NCBI GenBank assembly: GCA_963664035.2
Contig: OY760867.2
Coordinates: forward strand, 3,452,649-3,516,648
Direction of reading: 5' to 3'
Origin: G958296245 sp963664035
Lineage (GTDB): Bacteria; Chloroflexota; Dehalococcoidia; Lucifugimonadales; G958296245
DNA: 64,000 bases
Both the position numbers and the translations under genes were made by a program. The notes below the pieces were generated by a model, which made no database searches, was not told the DNA's origin, and worked only from the letters and a program-made list of their open reading frames with translations. Of the stretch, positions 16,163 to 25,614 are shown in pieces (the stretch's first letter is position 1; the number at the start of each line of letters is the position of its first letter).

Positions 16163-17569
16163 ATGAGCGACGATATAGTCTTCGCACCCGCTACCGAGAT
16201 TGCCGAGCGCATCCGCAGCAAGTCCGTCTCGCCGACGGAGGTTATGGAGGCGCACCTCGCCCGCATCGACGGCGTCAACCCCAGGCTCAACGCCATCGTG
16301 ACGCCAGACGAGACGGCGATGGACCAGGCCCGCGAGGCGGAGGGCGCGCTGATGCGCGGCGAGCTTCGGGGCCCGCTGCACGGCGTCCCGTTCACCGCCA
16401 AGGACTCGGTGGACGTGGCCGGCCTCCGCACCACGCGCGGGTCGAGGTTCTACGAGGACCACGTTCCCGACGCCGACGCGGTGGTGATGACCCGCATCAG
16501 GGACGCCGGCGGCGTCTTCCTGGGGCACACGAACGTGCCGGAGTTCGTATTCTGGTTCGAGACGGACAACGCGGTCTTCGGCAGGACGGAGAACCCGTGG
16601 AAGCACGGGCGGACCGTCGGCGGCTCCAGCGGCGGCGAGGCGGCAGCGCTGTCCGCCGGCATGTCGCCGTTGGGAATCGGCAGCGACGTGGGGTGCTCGA
16701 TCCGCCTGCCGGCGGCCTACTGCGGGATCGTGGGACTGAAGCCGACGCACGGGCGCGTGCCGCTGACCGGCCACTGGCCCGACTCGATCCTGCGCTTCAT
16801 GCACGTGGGGCCTATGGCGCGCACCGTCAAGGACGTGGCGGTCGCGCTCTCCCTGCTCTCCGGGCCCGACGGCCTCGACCCCTACGCGATGCCGGTGCCC
16901 GTGCCGGCGTTCGACAGGCTGGACGGGCCGATACGCGGGCTCAGGGTCGGCTGGTGCGCCGAGGGGCCGTTCGCCCCGGTGTCGAGGGAGATACAGGCCG
17001 CGGTCGAAGGGGCGGCGTCCGCGCTGGAGGGGCTGGGATGCGAGGTGGATGAGGTGGCGCTGGAGGAGTGGGAGGAGCTACAGGGCCAGGACATCTCGCT
17101 TGCCCTCTACGGCGCGGAGGTGGGGCACGCGCTGGACCCGATGATCGCGGGCCGCCACGAGATGCTGTCGGCGCCTCTGCGCGCCAGGCTGATCGGCACC
17201 AGGCCATCGCAGGAGGAGTACCTGGACGCGCTCGACAAGTGCGAGCGGCTGCGCCGGGTGGCCGCCCGGTATTTTTCAGAACGCGACATCCTTCTCTGCC
17301 CCGCGAGCGTCGTGCCGGCCCACCCGTGCAGCGCCTCGGAGCTCGACGTGGACGGGACCAAGGCGCCGCCCAGGAACGCGCTCAAGGCGCTGGTGCCGTT
17401 CGACCTGACGGGATCTCCGGCCATGTCGGTGCCGTTCGGCACGAGCCGAGACGGGCTGCCGCTGGCGGTGCAGGTCGTCGCGCGACACTTCGACGAGGCC
17501 ACCCAGCTACGGGTCGCCGCCGCTCTGGAGGCTGTCGACGGCGCCGGATACAAGCGGCCCCCGATCTAA
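16163..17569 (+). CDS. Amidase-signature hydrolase
   Basis: This 468-residue protein has the amidase-signature triad: K80 in FTAKDSVDV, cis-Ser S155 in TVGGSSGGEA and nucleophile S179 in SDVGCSIRLPA. It hydrolyses an amide or carbamate of unknown identity. It lacks the GatA-specific GNLDEF block, so it is not a second GatA. The start is taken as ATG 16163 (MSDDIVFAP); an in-frame ATG 87 bases upstream would add an unsupported extension. It stands alone between the AIM24 cluster and a phosphotriesterase-like gene. Confidence 0.9.
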   Translation: MSDDIVFAPATEIAERIRSKSVSPTEVMEAHLARIDGVNPRLNAIVTPDETAMDQAREAEGALMRGELRGPLHGVPFTAKDSVDVAGLRTTRGSRFYEDHVPDADAVVMTRIRDAGGVFLGHTNVPEFVFWFETDNAVFGRTENPWKHGRTVGGSSGGEAAALSAGMSPLGIGSDVGCSIRLPAAYCGIVGLKPTHGRVPLTGHWPDSILRFMHVGPMARTVKDVAVALSLLSGPDGLDPYAMPVPVPAFDRLDGPIRGLRVGWCAEGPFAPVSREIQAAVEGAASALEGLGCEVDEVALEEWEELQGQDISLALYGAEVGHALDPMIAGRHEMLSAPLRARLIGTRPSQEEYLDALDKCERLRRVAARYFSERDILLCPASVVPAHPCSASELDVDGTKAPPRNALKALVPFDLTGSPAMSVPFGTSRDGLPLAVQVVARHFDEATQLRVAAALEAVDGAGYKRPPI

Positions 17570-17649
17570 GAAACTATATCAAACTGGCGGCAACTGTCAT
17601 CCACATGCTATATCGTCAATCGCCCAACGGGATTCACCCCCATCCTAAC

Positions 17650-17668
17650 CTTCCCCCTCAGGGGGAAG
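17650..17668. terminator. Hairpin between amidase and phosphotriesterase-like genes
   Basis: CTTCCCCCT and AGGGGGAAG form a compact stem inside the motif CCCCCATCCTAACCTTCCCC. A close relative, preceded by the same CCCATCCTAACC, lies at 54121-54142. It could terminate the amidase transcript or be a small dispersed repeat. Confidence 0.45.
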
Positions 17669-17707
17669 GGATTCTAAGATAGTCTCTAGGAAGACGAGGA
17701 GACGACT

Positions 17708-18820
17708 ATGACCGGAGCGGGCGCGCCCAACATCGCGGGGAAGGTCATGACCGTGCTGGGGCCCATCGACCCCGGGGACCTCGGCGTGACGCTGACGCAC
17801 GAGCACATCTTCATCGACCTGCGCAAGACCCACCTGCCATACCGCAAGTTCGTCGTGGTGGACGGCAAGCTCGTCGCGGACCCGCCCGACGACGACTTTC
17901 CGGCGACCGAGCTGCACAAGTGGGAGGCCAAGCTCGACCTCGGCAACATGCACCTGGCGCGAAATGTCGCCCCGATCTCGGACAACTACTTCCTCGACGA
18001 CGAGGACCTCGCGGTGCGCGAGGTGGCGGAGTACAGGCGGCACGGCGGCGACTCGATCGTCGAGATGACCAGCATCGGCAGCAAGCGGGACCCCGAGGCG
18101 CTGCGGCGCGTCTCCGAGAAGACGGGCGTCCACATCGTCATGGGCACGGCGTACTACCAGAGGGTGTACCACCCGGACGACATGGACTCGCGGACCGTGG
18201 AGCAGCTAACGGATGTGATCGTGCGCGACGTGACCGCGGGCGCGCGGGACACGGGGGTGCGTTCCGGCATCGTGGGCGAGGTGGGCATCAACGGCGGCCC
18301 GCTGACGGACAACGAGCTCAAGAGCATGCGCGCCGCCGCGCGGGCCGCGAGGCTCACCGGCGCGCCGGTCTGCATCCACCTCGGCGGCGTGGGTATGGAA
18401 AAACACCGCATGTTGGACATCGCCGCCGACGAGGGCGTCGAGCTCGAGCGGGTCATCATGGGCCACTGCGACGAGCTGGTACACGACATGCCCCTGCTCT
18501 ACGAGCTCCTGGAGCGCGGCGTCTACACCGCCTTCGACAACCTGGGCCGCGAGCCGGAGGTCGTGACCCCGAGCCGGACGGCCCTGATCGCGCAGGCGAT
18601 ACCGGGCATCATAGAGGCCGGCTACGCCGACCGCCTGCTCATCTCGCAGGACGTATGCTGGAAGATGCACCTGAAGGCATACGGCGGCCTCGGCTACTCC
18701 TTCCTGCTGGAGCGGTTCATCCCGGGGCTGAAGACGCTGGGCGTGACCGACTCGCAGGTAAACACGATCATGGTCGAGAACCCCCGGCGCATCCTGGCGT
18801 TCACGGAGCCGCAAGACTAG
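17708..18820 (+). CDS. Phosphotriesterase-family metal-dependent hydrolase (lactonase-like)
   Basis: This 370-residue TIM-barrel amidohydrolase has the binuclear-metal ligands of the phosphotriesterase family: H31 and H33 in LTHEHIF, H224 in CIHLGG, H253 in MGHCDE and D315 in ISQDVC. The bridging position is E191 in GEVGIN rather than a carbamylated lysine, as in some phosphotriesterase homology proteins. Most such bacterial proteins are lactonases or unassigned esterases. GACGAGGAGACGACT upstream provides the ribosome binding site. Confidence 0.87.
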   Translation: MTGAGAPNIAGKVMTVLGPIDPGDLGVTLTHEHIFIDLRKTHLPYRKFVVVDGKLVADPPDDDFPATELHKWEAKLDLGNMHLARNVAPISDNYFLDDEDLAVREVAEYRRHGGDSIVEMTSIGSKRDPEALRRVSEKTGVHIVMGTAYYQRVYHPDDMDSRTVEQLTDVIVRDVTAGARDTGVRSGIVGEVGINGGPLTDNELKSMRAAARAARLTGAPVCIHLGGVGMEKHRMLDIAADEGVELERVIMGHCDELVHDMPLLYELLERGVYTAFDNLGREPEVVTPSRTALIAQAIPGIIEAGYADRLLISQDVCWKMHLKAYGGLGYSFLLERFIPGLKTLGVTDSQVNTIMVENPRRILAFTEPQD

Positions 18821-18850
18821 CGCCGCCCACCCTATGGCAGACACCCGCTG

Positions 18851-20158
18851 ATGCCATCCGGAGACCCTCCGCAACGGGCAGGGTACAGGCCCTGGTCCGT
18901 CTTCAACCACCGCGACTTCAACATCCTGCTCGGGAGCGGAGTGGCGATGGTGGTCAGCCACTCGCTGACCACGCTGATCAGCGCGCAGTGGCTATACGAG
19001 GAGACCGGCTCTGCGGCGCAGCTTGGGCTACTCGGGGCTGTACACCTGGTGCAGATGCCCATCGCGCTGTACGGCGGCACGCTGGCCGACAGCGTGGACC
19101 GCAAGAAGCTGATGACCCTGACGCAGGGCGTCTCCTTCGCCGTGCTGCTGGCTCTGACGGCGCTGGCCGCGCTGGACCGGCTCGCGCCCTGGCACATCTT
19201 CGCCGCGACGGGGGCGTCGGGGGTCGTGGGGCTGCTGGGAGGCTCGGCGCGGCCGGCGATGCTGCCGCGCGTCGTCCCCAGGCCGCTGCTGATCAACGGC
19301 GTGACTACCCAGAACGTCACCTTCCAGATCGCCGCGGTGGGGGCGCCGTTCATCTTCTGGCAGATGTTCGAGACATTCGGGGTCACGGTATCGTTCGCCG
19401 CGTCGACGGCCATCGCGCTCGCGGCCGCCGCCGCCCCCAGCATGCTCAGGGCGCCCGGGAAGGCGGAGGGCGGGTCGGCGCTGGCCCCGCTCAAGTCGCT
19501 GAAGGAGGGCTACGGCTTCGTCATGGGCCACCAGCTACTGCCGGGGCTGTTCCTGCTCGACATAGGCGTAACCGTCGTCAGCTTCTACCGGATGCTATTC
19601 CCCGTCTTCGCCGACCACCTCTACGGGCTTGGGGCGTCGGGCACCGGGATGCTCAGCGCCGCCAACTCCATCGGCGCGATACTGGGGAGCTCCATCGTGT
19701 TTCTCACCGACAGGTTCGCGCGCAAGGGGATGCTGGTGCTGGCAGCCACGCTGGTCTACGCCTTCCTGCTGTTCGCCTTCGGGCTGAACCAGGTATTCGT
19801 GCTCGGCCTCGTCATCGTCGCGTCCCTGGGAGCGACCGACTCGATAGGACAGACGATGAGGCAGGCCGTCGCGCAGCTGACCACGCCGGACAAGCTCCTC
19901 GGCAGGGCGAGCAGCGCGCATTCGTTCTCGGCGATGGCGGCGAACAACCTGGGCCAGATCGAGGTGGGCCTGCTCTCGGCGGCCATCGGCGCCGGGCTAA
20001 CGATGGTGGTGGGCGGCGCCGTATCGGTGGCGGCGGTGGCCGCCATCTGGTGGCTGGTGCCGGGCATACGGCGCTACAGGTACGACCCGGACGACCCCTT
20101 CGGCCGGAGCGAACCCGACCGCGGCGAGCGCAAGGCAGGCGGCGCTCCGGGCGGGTGA
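18851..20158 (+). CDS. Major facilitator superfamily transporter
   Basis: This 435-residue protein has about 12 predicted membrane segments and the MFS loop motif GGTLADSVDRKKLM (about residues 75-88). The N-terminal FNHRDFNILLGSG resembles the EntS/MFS_3 exporter group. Substrate unknown. It begins 30 bases after the phosphotriesterase-like gene on the same strand, so the two may be co-transcribed. Confidence 0.88.
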   Translation: MPSGDPPQRAGYRPWSVFNHRDFNILLGSGVAMVVSHSLTTLISAQWLYEETGSAAQLGLLGAVHLVQMPIALYGGTLADSVDRKKLMTLTQGVSFAVLLALTALAALDRLAPWHIFAATGASGVVGLLGGSARPAMLPRVVPRPLLINGVTTQNVTFQIAAVGAPFIFWQMFETFGVTVSFAASTAIALAAAAAPSMLRAPGKAEGGSALAPLKSLKEGYGFVMGHQLLPGLFLLDIGVTVVSFYRMLFPVFADHLYGLGASGTGMLSAANSIGAILGSSIVFLTDRFARKGMLVLAATLVYAFLLFAFGLNQVFVLGLVIVASLGATDSIGQTMRQAVAQLTTPDKLLGRASSAHSFSAMAANNLGQIEVGLLSAAIGAGLTMVVGGAVSVAAVAAIWWLVPGIRRYRYDPDDPFGRSEPDRGERKAGGAPGG

Positions 20159-20240
20159 TGGTAGAATCTGCCGTACCAACAGTTGGCGCTGGAGGACTTC
20201 GAGGACGGCAAGCCACACGGATGGCGAGGGAAAAGATGCG

Positions 20241-21509
20241 ATGAGTAGTGACATCGAGTTAGGTCTAGTCGTGTTATGCGTGTTCCTGTCTGCCTTCTTC
20301 TCCAGCTCGGAGGCGGCCTTCCTTTCGGTACAGAGGACCGCCAGGCTTGCCCACCTTGTCAAGGAAGGTGTGCCTGCGGCGCGCCGGGTGTCGCGCATGC
20401 TCGATGAGCCGGGCCGGCTCCTCTCGACCATCCTCCTTGGGAATAACCTGGTCAACGTAGCCTTCACGGCGCTCGTCACCGCCCTGGTGCTGGACGCCAT
20501 CGCCGACGAAGGCACGGGGATCGTGGTCGCGACGGTGATCGGCACAGTGGTGCTGCTGATCTTCGGGGAAATACTACCGAAGACGGCGGCGCTCCGGTTC
20601 CCGATGGGGACGGCGATGACCTTCACGCGCCCCCTGAGGGTCGTCGAGCTGCTCCTGTGGCCTCTCGTGGTCGTGCTGCAATGGGCTACCCGGATTGCCG
20701 AGATAGGCAAAAGCGACAGCGACGAAAGTCCGTACGTCACTGAGGAAGAGGTGCGGACGCTGATCGACATCGGCGAAGAGGAGGGCGAGCTGGAGCCGAG
20801 CGAGGCGGACAGGCTGGACCGGGTGTTTCGGTTCGGAGACCGCCAGGTGCGCGAGGTGATGACCCCGCGCCCCGAGATCGTCTTCGTCGACAGGAGCGCC
20901 ACTCTCGGGGAGTTCCTGGAAATCTACTCCGACCACTCCCACACCCGCTTCCCCGCGTACAAGGGCATGACCGAGGACATCGTCGGGATCTTCTCGGTCA
21001 AGGACATACTCAGGACCCTCTCCACCAGGAGCATCGGCCACGACGAGCCGATTACTGACCTGATAAGGGACGTCTACTTCGTGCCGGAGACGCAGCGGAT
21101 CGCCGACCTGTTCGAGGATATGCGCCATGGGGGCAACCAGATGGCCATCGTGATCGACGAGTTCGGCGGCGTGGCCGGGCTGGTGACACTCAAGAGCCTG
21201 CTGGAGGAGGTCGTCGGGCGCATCGGGGAAGAGGGCGCGAGCCCCGAGGATGAGTACGAGGCCATAGGCAAGGACACCTTCCAGGTGGACGGCGGCATGA
21301 GCACGGAGGAGGCCGAGGAAGAGCTGGGCATAGACCTTCCCGACGGCGAATTCGAGACGATGGCCGGATTCGTGCTGTACATGCTGGGTCGCATCCCCGC
21401 CGAGGGCGAGCAGTTCGAGTACGGAGACCTTAGGGTGGAGGTGGCGAAGATGAACGGATTGAGGATCGACACTGTCAAGATCACGAGGACCAAGGGAGGC
21501 GCGGCCTGA
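20241..21509 (+). CDS. CorC/HlyC (CNNM) family membrane protein with CBS domains
   Basis: This 422-residue protein has a CNNM/DUF21 transmembrane domain (about residues 1-190, beginning FLSAFFSSSEAAFLS), a CBS pair (about 205-330, with VMTPRPEIVFVD) and a C-terminal CorC_HlyC domain. The family is implicated in divalent cation export or tolerance; the hemolysin name is historical. Its stop overlaps the start of the enolase-superfamily gene (TGATG), though no functional link is evident. Confidence 0.92.
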   Translation: MSSDIELGLVVLCVFLSAFFSSSEAAFLSVQRTARLAHLVKEGVPAARRVSRMLDEPGRLLSTILLGNNLVNVAFTALVTALVLDAIADEGTGIVVATVIGTVVLLIFGEILPKTAALRFPMGTAMTFTRPLRVVELLLWPLVVVLQWATRIAEIGKSDSDESPYVTEEEVRTLIDIGEEEGELEPSEADRLDRVFRFGDRQVREVMTPRPEIVFVDRSATLGEFLEIYSDHSHTRFPAYKGMTEDIVGIFSVKDILRTLSTRSIGHDEPITDLIRDVYFVPETQRIADLFEDMRHGGNQMAIVIDEFGGVAGLVTLKSLLEEVVGRIGEEGASPEDEYEAIGKDTFQVDGGMSTEEAEEELGIDLPDGEFETMAGFVLYMLGRIPAEGEQFEYGDLRVEVAKMNGLRIDTVKITRTKGGAA

Positions 21510-22642
21510 TGAAGACGACTCGCATCGAAGCGGTGGAGGCCGTGCCCTGGGACCGCTGGCTGCTGCTCAAGGTGTACTGCGAGGACGGGACGGTCGGGAT
21601 CGGGGAAGCCGGCGTCCACGGCTGGCTGCGCCCCGCCCAGACGATGATCGACGTCTGCGAGCCGTACCTCGTGGGCAAGGACCCGTCCAGGGTGGAGCAC
21701 CACGTCCAGTACCTGCAGCGCAGCTCACACTTCATGGGCTCGGTAATCGCCGGCGCGCTGTCGGCGATAGACATAGCGCTGTGGGACGTAAAGGGGAAGC
21801 GCCTAGGCTCGCCCATCCACGATCTGATGGGCGGGAAGACGCGCGACAAGGTGCGCTGCTACATGCACGTCAACGGCGACACGAAGGAGGAGCTCGCGCA
21901 GGACGCGGAGCGGGCCGTGAAGGCAGGCTTCACCGCCGTACGGTTCAGCGCCTTCGGCCCGGAGTTCTGGCTCCACAGGTCGTACTCCGAGTGGGCGGAC
22001 GAGGCTGTGGCCCGCGTGGCGGCGGTGCGGGAGCAGGTGGGCAGCGGGACCGACCTGTGCGTCGAGATCCACCGCCAGATGAACCCCGCCGAGTCGATAG
22101 CCCTAGGCCGCCGGCTGGAGGAGTTCCGCCCCTACTTCTACGAGGACCCGATGCTGCCGGACAGCCCCGCGCTGATGGCGGACATTGCCCAGCAATGCAA
22201 CCTGCCCATCGCCACCGGCGAACGCTTCACCACCATATTCGAGTACCAGCAGCTACTGGAGAACCGGGCTTGCGCCTACGTCCGGCCCGACGTCTGCCTC
22301 TGCGGCGGGCTCACCGGGTCGAAGAAGGTGGCCGCGATGGCGGAGGCCCACCACGTCAAGGTGATACCCCACAACCCGCTCAGCCCGGTCAGCACGGCCG
22401 CCTGCGTGCAGCTGGACGCCTGCATACCGAACTTCGCGCTCCAGGAGTACACCGGGGAGTCGGAGCCGCCCAAGAGCGACCTGCTGATGGAGCCGCTGGA
22501 GCTGGACGACGGCTACCTGGCCGTGCCCGACGGTCCCGGGCTGGGCATCGAGCTCGACGAGGCGGCTCTTGCGAAGTTCCCGTTCGTGGACAAGGTGCTG
22601 GACACGCCCATCGCGCGAGACGGCTCGGTCGCGGACCGGTAG
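21509..22642 (+). CDS. Mandelate racemase/muconate lactonizing enzyme family (sugar-acid dehydratase-like)
   Basis: This 377-residue enolase-superfamily protein has an N-terminal capping domain and a barrel. Metal ligands appear as E186 (CVEIHRQ, where many relatives have Asp), E212 (FYEDPM) and E238 (ATGERF). H188 and H288 (IPHNPLSP) fit the acid/base pattern of galactonate or mannonate dehydratases. It probably dehydrates an acid sugar; the exact substrate cannot be read. It is convergent with tRNA-Trp. Confidence 0.88.
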   Translation: MKTTRIEAVEAVPWDRWLLLKVYCEDGTVGIGEAGVHGWLRPAQTMIDVCEPYLVGKDPSRVEHHVQYLQRSSHFMGSVIAGALSAIDIALWDVKGKRLGSPIHDLMGGKTRDKVRCYMHVNGDTKEELAQDAERAVKAGFTAVRFSAFGPEFWLHRSYSEWADEAVARVAAVREQVGSGTDLCVEIHRQMNPAESIALGRRLEEFRPYFYEDPMLPDSPALMADIAQQCNLPIATGERFTTIFEYQQLLENRACAYVRPDVCLCGGLTGSKKVAAMAEAHHVKVIPHNPLSPVSTAACVQLDACIPNFALQEYTGESEPPKSDLLMEPLELDDGYLAVPDGPGLGIELDEAALAKFPFVDKVLDTPIARDGSVADR

Positions 22643-22661
22643 CCGGCCCAGGGGCGACGAC

Positions 22662-22737
22662 TGGCAGGAGCGGCAGGACTCGAACCCGCGACCTGCGGTT
22701 TTGGAGACCGCTGCTCTACCAACTGAGCTACGCTCCT
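22662..22737 (-). tRNA. tRNA-Trp (anticodon CCA)
   Basis: The minus strand folds as a standard cloverleaf: acceptor AGGAGCG/CGCTCCT, D-arm with AGCTCAGTTGGTAGAGC, anticodon stem GCGGT/ACCGC enclosing loop CTCCAAA, and T-arm containing GGTTCGAGTCC. The discriminator is G, and the CCA tail is encoded in the DNA (22662-22664). In many bacteria secE follows this tRNA; here a convergent enolase-superfamily gene does. Confidence 0.95.
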
Positions 22738-22773
22738 ACCCTACAACGATTCTAGTGCTCCGCAGGCGTAAGG

Positions 22774-23043
22774 TCAAACGGCGGTTCCGGTAACCGGCGC
22801 CTTCAGCGTCACGTAGGCCACCATCTCCCCAGGCCCGAGGTCGATGTCCTCTGCGGAGTTGGTCGCTGGGACGGCACTGCCCTCTTCCTCCAGCATCCTT
22901 GCGAAGTCAGCCAGCGCCTCCTCGGCATTCAGCAGGGCCTCGTCGACTGTGCCGCCCATAGCGCAGCAGGCCCCGGGCATATCGGGTACCACCACTCCGT
23001 AAGCGCCCTTACATCCATCTACGACCGCGGGGTATCGCTTCAT
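22774..23043 (-). CDS. HicB-like antitoxin-family protein, no adjacent HicA
   Basis: This 89-residue protein has the HicB partial RNase H-like fold: an N-terminal YPAVVDGCKGAYGVVVPDMPG strand pair, a gap-less GGTVDEALLNAEEAL helix and a short C-terminus without an obvious DNA-binding domain. HicB usually pairs with a small HicA RNase, which is not found on either side. It may be a stand-alone regulator. ATG 23043 is chosen because residues before it match nothing. Confidence 0.78.
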   Translation of the reverse strand: MKRYPAVVDGCKGAYGVVVPDMPGACCAMGGTVDEALLNAEEALADFARMLEEEGSAVPATNSAEDIDLGPGEMVAYVTLKAPVTGTAV

Positions 23044-23054
23044 CGCTGCGCCCC

Positions 23055-24299
23055 CTAGGACCCGCGCAGGCGGAAGGTCAGCGCGCCAAGGCCCGCTAGC
23101 GCCAGCAGCGCTATGGCGGCCCATACCCAGCCCATCACGCTCTCCCCCGGGATGGTGACCATCAGGTCGAGACTGTCCGTGACGCCCTCCGTGTGGGCTA
23201 TCAGGGTGACCAGGTAGTCGCCGGACGCCGCGCCCTCCGGCGGCGTTACCAGCGCCCGCACCTCCTTCTGCTCCTCCCGGCCCACGAACCGGAGTTCCGA
23301 AGGGTCGAACTCGATCTGCCAGCCCTCGGGCGGTCTGCCGATCAGGTCGATGGTGGAGATCACCTCGTTCCCGGTGTTCGTGACGAACAGGGGAAACGTC
23401 GTCGCCTCGCCCGGGACAGCCTCCGCCGAGAGCCTGCCGGTCAGGGAGGCGACCTGCAACTCCACGTCGCCTACGATCTCCACCTGGAACACGGCCGATA
23501 GGGGCTGCTCTCCTCCGGTGGCCGTGAACTCTATCCCGTATTGGCCGGGGGACTCGTCGCGCAGCGGCCTGACCCTTACCACGATCGTCTCCGAGGCGCC
23601 GGCCTCCAGGCTGAGCGAGGTGATCTTCTTCTTCTCCTCGTCCTGGCTGGCGAACGCCGGCACGAACTCCAGGGTCCAGCTTTCGGGCGCCCTGCCGCCG
23701 AGGTCCAGGACGACCGCCTCCTCTGTGCCGTTCTTGAGCGAGACGTTGAACTCGAAGTCGCTGTCCGCGGCGCCGCTGAGGGACGAGTACCTCGGCGCGG
23801 ACATCTCCAGTATGCCCGGCAGCGCCTCCTGCTCATCCAATTCGGCGGGCCTCACCGTCATCAGGATCTCGCGCAGCTTCACGAAAGAGCCGTCGGACGC
23901 GGCGGCCCTGAGCACCCACCGGTAGTCGCCCGGCGCAACGTCGTCGGGGATCTTGAACTCCAACGGCATCGAGCGCGTGTCGGACGGCGCCAGCGAGACG
24001 CCCGTGACGGGGTAGTTCGTAAGGGCGCCGCGTATGCCCACCTCCCAGTCCTGCCCGGGCGTCTCGACGAACTCCAGGGAGAAGGAGACCGCCGAATTGC
24101 CGTTGTTCTCCACGGCCAGGTTGATCAGGAACTCGGCCCCCTGCTTGGTGACGACGTGGCTCCACTTGGGCCGGACGACGATGTCGTCCCCCGAGTCGGC
24201 GTCGACGGCCCCGCGGGCGGCGCCCATGACGCCCAGCGCCAACACGGCCAGCAGGAGGGCCGCCGCGAAGCGTCGCGCCATGGCGTCGAGGCCGCGCAT
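23055..24299 (-). CDS. Secreted NEW3-domain surface protein with C-terminal membrane anchor, paralogue 1
   Basis: This 414-residue protein has a signal peptide (about residues 1-30), three to four Ig-like NEW3 modules and a C-terminal transmembrane segment (about 388-408) ending in a short basic tail. NEW3 landmarks repeat as NNGNSAVSFSLEF, PSDTRSMPLEFKIP, APGDYRW, TNTGNEVIS and ASGDYLV. Such modules often attach to cell-surface proteins or efflux systems. No enzyme domain is present. It follows its paralogue after six bases. Confidence 0.82.
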   Translation of the reverse strand: MRGLDAMARRFAAALLLAVLALGVMGAARGAVDADSGDDIVVRPKWSHVVTKQGAEFLINLAVENNGNSAVSFSLEFVETPGQDWEVGIRGALTNYPVTGVSLAPSDTRSMPLEFKIPDDVAPGDYRWVLRAAASDGSFVKLREILMTVRPAELDEQEALPGILEMSAPRYSSLSGAADSDFEFNVSLKNGTEEAVVLDLGGRAPESWTLEFVPAFASQDEEKKKITSLSLEAGASETIVVRVRPLRDESPGQYGIEFTATGGEQPLSAVFQVEIVGDVELQVASLTGRLSAEAVPGEATTFPLFVTNTGNEVISTIDLIGRPPEGWQIEFDPSELRFVGREEQKEVRALVTPPEGAASGDYLVTLIAHTEGVTDSLDLMVTIPGESVMGWVWAAIALLALAGLGALTFRLRGS

Positions 24300-24305
24300 A
24301 CTCTC

Positions 24306-25514
24306 CTACCTCTTGCCCAGCCGTATGAACAGGCTGGTCAGCCCGCCGAGCACCAGCACGACCAGCGCCGCGCCAATCCACCGCCACACGGTGGACTGCG
24401 TCACGGTCACGACGAGCTCCATGCTGTCGCCGGCGGCGCCGGACAGCGCCACGATGGAGACCCCGTAGTCCCCGGGCACCGCGTTGCTGGGAGGCTCCAT
24501 CTGGGCGATGACCTCCTGCGTTGCGCCCGGCTCCACCGTGTCTATGACCGGAGGCTCGAAGGCGACCTCCCAGCCGGCGGGGGCCTGGCTGATCAGGTTC
24601 ACGGCGTTGAGCGCTATGGCCCCAGAGTTGGTGACGAGTACGGTTATGGGCGTTCGGCGGCCCGCCGCGGCCTCCGCGTTGAGCCGCCCGGCGGGAGCGT
24701 TGACCGACAGCTCGTTCCTACCGGTCAGCACCACCTCCAGGGCCGTCGATAGGGCCGTGTTGGGGCCGTTCACCAGGAACTGCACCTCGTACCGCCCGGG
24801 CAATGCGCCCGCCGGCGGCTCCACGTCCACCGTGACCGTCTCGCCCGCGCCCGGCGTGATGCTCACGGAGGTGATGCGCCTCCCCTCGGCGAACGCCGGC
24901 CTGGAGTTGACCCTCCAGCCGGGCGGGGCTATCGAGCCCAGGTCGAGGTTGACGGGGTCAAGCGTCCTGTTGCGGACGACGACGTTGAAGGCGAACTCGC
25001 CGTCGTTGGGGCCGGTCAGCGACGTGTACCTCGGCTCCTCCAGTTCCACCGCGCCCGGCCCCTCCGGCTCCGCGACGGTCTGCGGGACCACCGTGATCTT
25101 GATGGGGAGGATAGCCTCGAATTCGCCGTCGTCGCTGGCGGCCCTGAGCGTGACCCCGTAGTCGCCCGGCTGGGCGTCCTCCGGGATGTTGACCTCCAGG
25201 GTGAGGTTCCGCTCCTCCTCCTTGACCAGCGAGATGCCGCGGACCTCGTAGGAGGTCGGGTTTCCCTTGAACTGCACGTCCCAGCCGGGAGGCGTCTCGA
25301 CGAAGCTCACCGAGAACTCGATGGGCACGGCGCCCGTGTTCTCGGTCTCTATGATGACGACGGCCTGCTCGCCGGGCTTGCTTATGATGTGGAACCACTG
25401 GGGGACCACGGTCAGCGGCCCGTCCCGGTCGGCGACGGCCGTCCCGAGCGACGCGGCAATCAACGCCCACGCGGCGGCGAGGAGCACGGCCATCTTCGCC
25501 GCGTTCGCTCTCAT
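24306..25514 (-). CDS. Secreted NEW3-domain surface protein with C-terminal membrane anchor, paralogue 2
   Basis: This 402-residue protein has the same architecture as the downstream paralogue: signal peptide, NEW3 repeats (TENTGAVPIEFSVSF, QPGDYGVTLRAASDDG, TNSGAIALNAVNL, VPGDYGVSI) and a C-terminal membrane segment with a basic tail. Start ATG 25514 gives a normal signal peptide (MRANAAKMAVLLAAAWALIA); upstream in-frame methionines would mask it. Equivalent modules in tandem genes point to duplication. Confidence 0.82.
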   Translation of the reverse strand: MRANAAKMAVLLAAAWALIAASLGTAVADRDGPLTVVPQWFHIISKPGEQAVVIIETENTGAVPIEFSVSFVETPPGWDVQFKGNPTSYEVRGISLVKEEERNLTLEVNIPEDAQPGDYGVTLRAASDDGEFEAILPIKITVVPQTVAEPEGPGAVELEEPRYTSLTGPNDGEFAFNVVVRNRTLDPVNLDLGSIAPPGWRVNSRPAFAEGRRITSVSITPGAGETVTVDVEPPAGALPGRYEVQFLVNGPNTALSTALEVVLTGRNELSVNAPAGRLNAEAAAGRRTPITVLVTNSGAIALNAVNLISQAPAGWEVAFEPPVIDTVEPGATQEVIAQMEPPSNAVPGDYGVSIVALSGAAGDSMELVVTVTQSTVWRWIGAALVVLVLGGLTSLFIRLGKR

Positions 25515-25614
25515 CGTCAAAGCCTGTTCAGCCCAAGGTATACGAAAGGCGCCCATGAATCCATCCGGTCCCACTATTGATTATAGCGCGGACGCGCCAC
25601 ATGCCAAGGCCATA

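Noticed and set aside
16163..17569. Second gatA
   Set aside because: It has the amidase triad but lacks the GNLDEFAMGSSTENS block of GatA.
17920..20244. 774-residue open frame on the plus strand
   Set aside because: It lies in another frame of the phosphotriesterase-like and MFS genes, with Arg/Ala/Gly-rich shadow composition.
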